From: Branchiostoma belcheri
Taxonomy: Eukaryota > Chordata > Leptocardii > Amphioxiformes > Branchiostomatidae
NCBI RefSeq assembly: GCF_001625305.1
Contig: NW_017804021.1
Span: forward strand, 31,073-95,072
Direction of reading: 5' to 3'
DNA length: 64,000 bases
The translations under genes and the position numbers were made by a program. The notes beneath the pieces were generated by a model. It had not been told where the DNA came from, ran no database searches, and was given only the letters and a program-made list of their open reading frames with translations. Shown in pieces: positions 55,799 to 64,000 of the stretch; position 1 is the first letter of the stretch; each line of letters begins with the position of its first letter.

Positions 55799-57715
55799 GT
55801 AAGAAACACCATCCCCTACATGCCTGTATCTTCTCCATATTGTAAACATTAGCCAAATACGCTCTCGTTTATCTATCTAGCGTTTTTTTTCCTCTCGTCA
55901 CATTTTGCACTTAGATAAAAGCCCCCGGGGCTAGAGAATAATTGCAAAGTCAATCACTTGATTGGCTGGCGATAGTCCAACCCCTCCCCATTGCGTGTAA
56001 CAAAATTAATTATTTCATAAACATCGCTTGGTGAGAGAAGGGTACATCTGTTCGCGTTGTGTTCCCTCCCTCCCCTGAGGACCACACAAAAACCCGGGCT
56101 CTTTGACACAAGAGGAAATAGATTTGCGAAACGAGCTTACAGATTTTCTTTCCAAAGCCTTTTATTGAAAAATATCTGGTAAAGACGAGAAGACAAGCCG
56201 ACGGGCTGAACACTTATATTGAAACCTAGCTGGTGACGAGAATATGTGAAAGAGCTTGTCCAGGCCGAAATTTGAAACAAGCCATGCACATCTCTGTCTG
56301 AACTGTCTACACTGGTGAATTCTACCTACTGCTCGTACCCCCCGCGGCAGGGTGCGTTTATTTCCCGCCGTTTTTGGAGATGTAGAACAATGTTTAGAGT
56401 ACTGGGACCCTTTCTATACAATGTAGCTGGCTCCTGGGGCAAGCCGCGCACAAACACAGTGAATTCTGCTACATAACCGTCTACACATATCGCTGTATAA
56501 AACGCACACCACCCTTGTATTAATAAAAGCCGGGTGGCCGCTCTCCATGTACATACCTTAGCCCTACACTTGACATCTAAAATTCTTCCCTCATTTTAAT
56601 TTGTACATCTTGCTGTAGTCTTACAATAACATATCATTGCTCTTCGGTATATATTATAGATCATATCATTACAATACACAAATAACATCATAAAAAGGAC
56701 ACGTATCGAGCATAAGTGGCATATGTTCATGTTAGACTATGATGACAGCAATGCCACAATTTTGCTATATATACAAGACAGGCGCTGCCCTACCTTTTTC
56801 TCTTTGTTGCAAATAAATACCAGTGTGAATTTTCCCCGCACGGATAGAATATGGCTACACTGCCTTCTAGCTCTGCTTACGTCGACTAGACTGGGTAAAA
56901 AATTCACAATGAATCAAACGAGGAATTCCCCAAATAAATACTTAATGATGAAGATAAGGGAGGACTTGTAAATATTTTATACACAAGCGGGGAAACCCCC
57001 GCTTCGTTACTATTTTATGCAACGTGGTGATGACGATACTAGGAGGTGGAGAAACGTGTTTTTTCTGTGCTTTCGCGGGTTTTGTTGTGACCGTTATTTT
57101 AACGCTATCAATCAACGAACAATACGGGTGAAAAGGCGTCGGCGGAGTTTGTTATAGCTCGGGGCTAAACGTAAACATTAGGGCCGGTGCGAAACGGGCA
57201 CAGGTAACATTTGTTCTGCTGTAATGACTCGATTGCTTTCAAATTTGGGCGTTCGAACATGACCAGTTCAGCGTGGGGACGCTATAAAATCGCCAGCTAA
57301 TTTACCTCGTTACACATCCTTAAAGTGATTAGCGACGGGTTCACACGTACACAGAAAACAGAGCTAATTTCGAATGGAAATATCGTACATTTTTAGGTGC
57401 TATATGGGCGTTTGCTACATGTATACACAATTCCCAGGACTACACCAATCGAACTATCGAACCTTGAAGGCAAAATTGGCCCCCAGTAGCCCAGACTCGA
57501 TGAAATAAATTCACCTACATTGAGCAGGGATTTGGCGACAAGATATCGCCGGCGGCCCGGTCTCCCCAGTGCGGGTTCTCACTAGTCGGGCTTGGCGGTG
57601 CGATAGCGGAGTCTGACTGAGTGGAGCTATCTTACAGTTTGTATATCAGAAGTATGTATATACTGGTGACGTGGAATAAGTTCTCTCTCCTACCGGGCGT
57701 GCTGCGAGCGGTCTT
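55799..57715. other. 3' flank of POU4
   Basis: This probably includes the POU4 3' UTR. Minus-strand hexamers near the stop are weak; ATTAAA reads at about 56595 and AATAAA at about 56160. No other gene. 57520-57600 is GC-rich, adjoining the coding exon. Confidence 0.5.
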
Positions 57716-59008
57716 TTATCTCCCGCCTTGCTGCGCCGAGAACTTCATTCTCTTCTGCTTCTGCCTCTGGTTACAGAACCAGACCCGAACCACGTTTTTC
57801 TTCAGGTCCAGCTTCTCCGCGATCGCCGCGATCTTCTCCGAGGAGGGTCGGGGTTGGACCGCGAAGTAGGCTTCCAGCGACCGCTTCTCCGGCGCGGCAA
57901 TGCTTGTCCTCTTCCTCTTCTTCTCGGCGTTATTGAAGATGTCGGGGCTCCTCTGCTTGGCGCGAGCTTGCTGCTCGGCCTCGCCGAGCCACGCTTCCAG
58001 CACGGGTTTGAGCGCCACCATGTTGTTGTGGGAGAGCGTGAGCGACTCGAAGCGGCAGATGGTGCTCTGGGAGAGGGAGCCTACTCCGGGCAGCTTCAAC
58101 TTCCCCAGAGCCTGCCCCACGTCGGCCTGCGTCACCCCCAGTTTTATCCTGCGCTGCTTGAAGTGTTCGGCGAAGGCTTCCAGTTCGCGGGGATCCGTGT
58201 CGTTAGGGTCGTGCATAGACATGGGGTGGTGGGGGTTGGGGACGAGGTGGTGGGGAGACATGCCTGTCATGTTGCCCGTGGGGGCGGGGTGCATCCCGGG
58301 GAGGTGTGTGGGCGCCATGGATGACACGGAGGACACCACGGGAGAGTTCGGGTCCGTCATGCTCATACTGAGCGGCAGAGACGTCGTTGGAATCTGATCG
58401 AACGGGGAGGCCTCGCTGTCGGCGAAGCTGTGCGGGTGGTGGGGTAGAGGGTGCGAGACGTGGGGCCCCGGCCCCGCCACCGAGGTCGCCGGGGAGTGCG
58501 CCGTCCCGTTCATGCCGGGATAGCCGGTGTCCGGCCGCAGCAGCTGCGGGGAGTGCTTCACGCCGCTTCCGGAGACAACGTCGATCGCCGCCAGTGCCTC
58601 GGCACGAGCGAGTAGGCTCTCATCCAACCCCGCAAATATATTGCTCTGAAATTGCAAATAGATGCAGTTTTGAGTCAGAGGGGAATAGGCCCGAGATAGT
58701 GTTTTAAACACAGCCAGAATGAAAATCTGACTTGGGTCATAAAATATGGAACAGGGATGGCTGAACACATAAATGAACCTTTACTCCACGGTTATTGGAG
58801 TTCGACGATGAAAAAAACATAAAGGAAGTCTATACCGGGCTGACAAGTTCTGGGTGCCCGTGGCTTAATGCATATATACATACGTACGTACCGGGGGGGT
58901 TGTCATACAGTGCCGGCGCATGGCTTCCGACGTACGGTGGAGAGGGGTGTACTTGGGCCCGGCAGTTATTGGAGGGTGCATGCTGATATGCTGTTTCCCG
59001 TTCATCAT
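57716..59008 (-). CDS. POU4: POU4 (Brn3) class IV POU-homeodomain transcription factor
   Basis: Two coding exons: 59008-58892 (39 codons) and 58645-57716 (309 codons plus TAA), split by a 246-base phase-0 intron (CCG|GTACGT ... TTTCAG|AGC). The 348-residue product has the class's full order: the N-terminal POU-IV box (residues 1-39, with MHPP, PKYTPLH and SEAMRR); the conserved FAGLDESLLARAEALAAIDV (43-62); a Pro/His/Ser-rich linker; the POU-specific domain (about 186-262, RELEAFAEHFKQRRIKLGVT, QSTICRFESLTLSHNNM); and the POU homeodomain (281-340, KKRKRTSIAAPEKRSLEAYF, helix 3 RVWFCNQRQKQKR). The homeodomain is typical of POU4F1-3, Acj6 and Unc-86 rather than other POU classes. These factors bind AT-rich sites in the nucleus and drive sensory-neuron differentiation. 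The intron just after the POU-IV box is the position known from vertebrate POU4 genes. Two ATGs are adjacent; the second (59005) has A at -3. A CTTGCCTTCCAG tract ends exactly at the first ATG, so an upstream 5' exon is possible. Retaining the intron would stop translation after eight extra codons. Confidence 0.96.
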
Positions 59009-59223
59009 CTGGAAGGCAAGAAGGGACGGTTCAGTCCGCGCCAAAACACGCAGCCAAGGATGACAACACTCCTATAGGTTCCCCGACACTCGCTAGAAAA
59101 TATATTGGCTTTGTAAAACCAGCTGCACCTGTTCTACACTATGGATGTATTCACAACTCTTTCCCCTCACGCGACGCGTGCGCACTGAGCGCTTTCACTC
59201 GGAACTGCCTAGCGTCATTTATA
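59009..59223 (-). promoter_or_regulatory. POU4 5' leader and TATA-like promoter
   Basis: The minus-strand TATAAAT (59223-59217) and an initiator-like TCAGTG (A at 59186) precede the start codon by about 178 bases. The frame upstream of the ATG is closed by a TAG within about 25 codons, and no in-frame ATG lies between. The spacing of 37 bases is longer than ideal. Alternatively, the leader is spliced using the AG directly before the ATG. Confidence 0.35.
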
Positions 59224-62070
59224 ATTTTCGCTCGGCCTCTAAAAATAAAGAAAGAAAGACGATAGACACTGGGGAGCGCTCCCCGCCAGATTTTAATTCT
59301 AATAAATCTCGGACTGCGCAACATTGAGTCATCTTTTAAGAGGATCTACTGTTACCGACTTGCGTAGACGGTAGTGTTTTTAACGTGGGCTTTTTCAATG
59401 CGACAAGCGCTACTCTGTTCTTGTCACCACAGCGCTACAGAGAGAGAGGAAAGATAGGCGGAAACATAGCCGCTTATTTAAGATTACAGAAAAACTGGGG
59501 CGGGCAGGTATGAATTTTTAATAACTCGGAAACCACAGAGTTTTTGGAACTATAGAAACGGTCACTTCAGGCGAGGCTTGAGAGAAAAGAGATGACTTCC
59601 GACGCTAGAATGACTTTCACCTATTTTGTTTGAGAAGGTTGGAGATGGATGTGTTCGATTCCAAAGCCGTGCTTTAAGGACGGGGTAGGTTACTGGTCAC
59701 GGCCCATCTAGGCTGGGATAGCCGGTGTTACGTTGTAATGGGTAATACTTCAGTACCGCTTGGCCTAGTCCCTCCTACCCGCTTGCCGTGCTGTTTTGAT
59801 AACGCAATGAGAGAGGAGGGGGTCGGGAGACAATGAAATTTAATTTTCCACGACCAAACATTGGTTTTGCAGCGCGCCGCGCGAAATGGGGCGAATCGCC
59901 GCTACAATTTGGGTAATTGGTTCGGGACGGCCCGGGCTTATTCCCAGGCCACGCCCGCGCTCGCCGTGCGGGGTGACGACACCTAGTGACCCGATCCCTC
60001 CTCGGGGACGTGTCGCCATCTCCGCGGACTGCCCAACAAAGACGCGGCGCTCGATATTTTCGCGGAGTTTTCCAGCATCACAAGAGGAAAGGAAATCACG
60101 GTCTCAATAGCTCGGTATCGAATAACACCACCTTACTCTTTGTCTCTACTCCCTCGGCTCTCCTCGCTTCAAAACCTCCCCACTGTTAGCTCTATCCCTA
60201 CAGTTTTTCCTGCGCCGTATCAACAATGTCGGGCCCGTAATACCTAGCTTAAGGGCGGGTATTAGACCATATTACAAACATTAGGGGGTGAATGTGTGTG
60301 CACAGCACACAGCCAAGCCTCGCGTGTTTAGACAGAAGGCAGGTATACAGGTGGAGAGAAAGCCAGAGACGTTCGCCTGACACAAAGGGGACTGACTTTT
60401 CCCAGATGGGGGCGGAAGAACCGAGGCGGTACGGCGCGCACACGGAACCTTGAACACTCAATTAATTTGGCAGAAGCTCGCTGAGACGGAGGCATTGTGA
60501 CGATAAGCCTTGCGACAATCTGCGAATACAGCCTGCCACTTATTCAATTTGGCTCTCCGAATTCGTGTAATCCAAACTGGTTAAGGTCAGACGCCCGCTG
60601 AGCTGTTTTTTTTACCTAATCGGAGATGTTTTAGTGCGTGAGATTGTGTTAAAATGTAACATGTAAGCTATCCTATGTGCTGGTGTATGGATTTCAGCTA
60701 TGTCGTATATAGTAAGGCAAGTTGGTGTGATTCATACACTAGTATCATAGCGGCGTGCTGTTTTGATGTTGTCGAGCGATATTGATATTAATTCTGGAAT
60801 ATAGTTCACGTTTGGTTTATGATAAATTCCCCCTCCATGTGTTTGTAGTAACAAACTGCTAAAATAAAATTAATAAAAATTGAAATAAACCCTTACTGTA
60901 TTTTACTCTATCCCTACCCCTGGTTGAGTTTCGCCTACCACAGGTGTGGTGTCTTTTATATATTGATAAATCATGAAAACGAAACCGTTTTACATGTGGA
61001 TCTTCTAAATCAATAGAAGAATGTCATAAGAAAGTTTTGAAGTGATTTTTCCAGATTTGATATATTGATTATCGACAGTTCCTTTTTTAACAAAATCATC
61101 TAAGATTCCGCACTAAATAAAAGTTATTAAAGTAGAATTTTTTTGAACTCCATGTGTTTCCTTTTCAGATTTAATATGGATTTCATAACCTTTCTTATAT
61201 CCTTATTGTTTATGCTAGGTGTTAGGACAATGACATAGACTTACTGATTTTTAGTAGATGTTTTTATGAGGTACACTAGTTCAGATTTAGAATGGATTTC
61301 TTTAGCTTTTTTTGTAATAGGTGTTAGGACAATGGCATATTGATTCTTTTAGTAGATTTTTTATGAGATACACTAGATATTGATATAAATTATAAGTTCA
61401 GTTAATGAAACCTAAGGCTAAGTTAACTAAAACATAGCTTTCCAGTATAACAAGAGAGGATGATAATGATTTTAGGATTGGTTTAAAATTTCTAAAATAA
61501 ATAGTTTTTTCTCTTTCACATTTCAACATTGTTCAACTGATCAACTTGGTGATAAGTATTAACACCTCACAAAATAGCTATTTTGACAAATGGGTTTGTA
61601 TTCAAAACATGGGAAAAAACAGTACATCAATTTCGCAAAAGCCCTTTTAACATATGTCTTTCAGAGCTTGGAATATTTGCATTGTTTTGACGTGTCCGAA
61701 ATCTCAGGTGGGCTTTAAACAATAGACACACCTGTCTAGTAAGGTGGTACCTAGGGACTTCATTCTCTCGCAGGTAGAAAGAAATAACGGCTTTTCAATC
61801 ATGGTGAAAAAACCTGTTCCAATTTCGCGTCCTAAAACTACTCGATTCGCGTCACACGTAAAAAAAAAGAATGAAAAAAAAATAGCTGTAGATAAAAACG
61901 TGGTTGTAACAGCTTTATCGCGTAGTTTTTATGTTGTTGATACCTGGTGTTGTTTTTGTGCACCTGTGTGTGTGTCGGTAAGCGGTTTTGATCTGTGTGC
62001 CCACAGGTGTACGGTCTACCTTCTGATCGCGACCATATTTTACAAAACGCTCCACCTGTGACAGGTCCTT
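59224..62070. other. 5' flank of POU4
   Basis: 59500-60480 is CpG-rich, with GGGAGACAATGA plus TTTAATT (59825-59845, SOX- and homeodomain-like) and GGTAATTGG (about 59908). 60480-61740 is AT-rich and has a local duplication (GTGTTAGGACAATG(A/G)CATA at about 61220 and 61320). No coding exon is visible. Regulatory function is likely by position only. Confidence 0.45.
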
Positions 62071-62281
62071 GGGGACAGATAGCCTGCACCAGGCCTTTCT
62101 ACGGGAATACCGATCGTAGAATTCGGCAAGAAAGAGAGTAAAATTGGCCAAGGGAGTCCGGCTGCGGGGAGGTAGTTTCTGTGCCAGTCAAATCTACAAG
62201 GCGGCCAAACTCCCCTGGCAATCATTCTCCTATATATATATATAGCCAGCGTAGTTAGTCTGGTAGAGCCTAGGGGACAGA
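62071..62281. mobile_element. TAGCC-family foldback transposon with perfect 9-base target duplication
   Basis: The element 62080-62272 begins TAGCCTGCACCAGGCC and ends TCTGGTAGAGCCTA. GGGGACAGA flanks both sides. It contains a (TA)n run near 62230. Confidence 0.88.
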
Positions 62282-62394
62282 AGTGGAAGAAAGAGGGAGG
62301 GAGGGGGTGATACTGCGGGGCGCTAGTGGTCAGAAACAAGCACGTGCGTTAGCAAGTCTTGTCCTTTGGTCAAAGGTTTGTCCCAGTTTTCTGT

Positions 62395-62597
62395 AGCCAC
62401 CAGTAGCCTCCACCAGTCTTCACTATGGGGATACGGGCCGTAGAATTTGGGAAAAAGGGAAATAACTGGCCAGGAGAGTTAGCAGAAAGATGAACGTATG
62501 GTAGCTAAACTCCCCTGCCAATTGTTCTCCCTCTTTGGCTAAATCTTACTATTTTTTAACCCACGTTGTGTGAGTCTGATAGACACTATGCCACCAC
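62395..62597. mobile_element. TAGCC-family foldback transposon
   Basis: The element 62404-62588 begins TAGCCTCCACCAGTCTTC and ends GAGTCTGATAGACACTA. The flanks AGCCACCAG and TGCCACCAC agree at 7 of 9. Internal AACTCCCCTGCCAAT is shared with the 62080 copy. Confidence 0.75.
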
Positions 62598-63696
62598 ATA
62601 GGCTGAAATTTCGACGTTAGGTTGTTATGCATCTTCTACAATATTATTTCTTAATTGAGAGAGGTAGAAACAGTTTACATCATCTTATAGATTTATTGTC
62701 ATTTTTTTCAAGTTTCGCGACCGTGGCTTTTTTTTTCTTCAGAGTTTTCTTTTTCCTATGAAGTGGGTGTGCGTCCTAACATATCCACCATCTGTTGTGT
62801 TTTGTCTTTGCTTTGTGGTAAGTTACCCTACGGGCATTAAGGGAAAATCAAGGTCGTCCCATATCACCTGTAAACATAGTCATCTCCATTGTTCCTTGTA
62901 CAAACTATCCAAACTCTACACCCTTACAGGTAGCCTCCTCAGCAGGCTTACCCGTGGTCCCTTTCCTAATGATGTGCTGTATTCTGAATATATGTCAGTT
63001 TCCTATAAGAAATAAGGTGCTGTCAGAACTGACATACAGCCAGATAACAATCAATAATAAGGAGGCTACTCACGGTGGCCGGTTTGTAGGCTAGTCTGTT
63101 AGAAGTGACAGGCGGTTACTACAAGAAATAGGCCACTAATTTACACTCGTAATACAGTAAATGATAAGCAAAACAATAACAAAAAAAGTTCATCCTAAAA
63201 GCCTGCTACGGAGGCTACTTACAGTGGCCTGTTTTAGGCTAGATTGTTAGCAGTGAAATACGTTCCCGTGTGTATGTTACAGCGGGGCTGTCCCTAGGTT
63301 AGCCTCGGGGGTAAGCTAACGGTGGTCCCCGCCCCAGGGCCTGACTCTACCCTCCTGAACTGATTTATGACCCCGCCTTCCCGTTCCCAAGCTGCCGGCA
63401 TCTGACTCATGCCTCCCCGGCCTCTGCCCCGTGAGCACGGGGGTTGTACATGTGGGTCACCCGCGGGCTGGCCCAGCTCACAACACCCCTTCATTTATAT
63501 CATGCGAACAAAAGATTTATTATCTCAAGTGGCGAAAGACAGAACTTTTCCATCCATCGAGGGAAAATAAATTACGGCTCCTGACCTATTACCGCGCCCA
63601 GCCCCCACATTTATCACAATTGCGCGGTACTGGAGGCAATGACCATTTGATCTAATTGGGTGCTGGCAGTCACGGAAGGTAGAGGTGTAGGAAAAC
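62598..63696. other. Intergenic; broken TAGCC-type ends
   Basis: GTAGCCTCCTCAGCAGGCTTA (62930-62950), GGAGGCTACTCACGGTGGCC (63061) and GGAGGCTACTTACAGTGGCC (63209) are related terminal segments, in part inverted to each other. 63290-63480 is GC-rich. No gene supported. Confidence 0.5.
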
Positions 63697-63930
63697 ACAC
63701 AAAAATCATTCTTTACGCACACCTTAAAACATGCATAAAGGTTCCGTTTCTTCATTTTCGTGTACCTTTACGCAATATTTAAGGTGTGCTTAAAGATAGG
63801 ATTTTGTGCATGAAAAAAAACATGGCCGAAAACTTGCGCCAACACATGTTTCTAGGCTGTTTCGTTTCTTCAGTTGCGTGTACCTTTATGTAAGTTTTAA
63901 GGTGTGCTTGAATATAGGATTTCGTGCCGA
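63697..63930 (+). mobile_element. TTTACGC hairpin repeat (family A), full copy plus tandem partial copy
   Basis: A full copy at about 63697-63812 (CTTTACGCACACCTTAAAAC, TTTACGCAATATTTAAGGTG) is followed by GCCGAAAACTTGCGCCAA. A partial copy follows (63859-63925), then GCCGAAAACTCGCACCAA, so the repeat end and its flank were duplicated together. Confidence 0.8.
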
Positions 63931-64000
63931 AAACTCGCACCAAGGCATGATCGAGCAAAGTTCAGGGGTCAACGTGCTTATTCCGTGACCAGGTCGTAAA

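Noticed and set aside
57728-58397. Long + strand frames (198 and 165 codons) opposite POU4
   Set aside because: They are antisense shadows of the GC-rich POU-domain exon and have no domain of their own.
58646-58768. A longer POU4 frame starting inside the intron (extra 41 residues before SNIFAGLDES)
   Set aside because: The apparent start codon is GTG, no ATG lies in that frame, and a clean TTTCAG|AGC acceptor lies at the point where similarity to POU4 proteins begins.

Overview
The window looks like gene-poor, repeat-dense DNA from an invertebrate chordate, most probably amphioxus (Branchiostoma). The reasons are one compact class IV POU gene with chordate-type protein sequence, tRNA-derived SINEs, many short decayed LINE ends, and a very large load of small foldback transposons. 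The species call is an inference.

Layout. Bases 2-1324 are the C-terminal coding exon of an unrecognised serine-rich, probably nuclear protein on the + strand, cut by the window edge. From 1.3 to 57.7 kb I find no recognisable complete gene. Two weaker gene candidates lie there: a possible first exon at 12138-12271 (+) and a 173-residue single-exon reading frame at 14618-15139 (-). The second has a promoter-like upstream region with a full match to the ZNF143/Staf consensus, two YY1-like motifs, and a diverged 80-base module carrying CCAAT and homeodomain motifs. The main gene is POU4 (Brn3 family), minus strand, 57716-59008. Its two coding exons are split by a 246-base phase-0 intron placed just after the POU-IV box, giving 348 residues. 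A TATA-like promoter lies about 215 bases upstream of the start codon.

The rest is mobile and repeated DNA. (1) A foldback family with TAGCC...GGCTA ends and 9-base target duplications, including an 84-base, almost perfectly palindromic member at 51344. (2) About 15 copies of a roughly 110-base hairpin repeat built on TTTACGC / CACCTTAAAG motifs. (3) Five copies of a roughly 280-base repeat, four of which carry a perfect inverted-repeat nuclear-receptor element (AGGTCA-N-TGACCT). (4) Four tRNA-derived SINEs, two with clear target duplications. (5) Seven or eight LINE 3' fragments and a Penelope-like 3' fragment. (6) Several tandem arrays with units of 31, about 62, about 158 and about 165 bases.

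The observation I would check first is a set of seven motifs matching the vertebrate REST/NRSF RE1 consensus. Four sit in a tandem array at 15971-16175, one at 20254 and two at 41759 and 42058. This is far above chance and shares a window with a neuronal transcription-factor gene. Whether it is a regulatory array or the dispersal of a repeat cannot be settled from the sequence alone.
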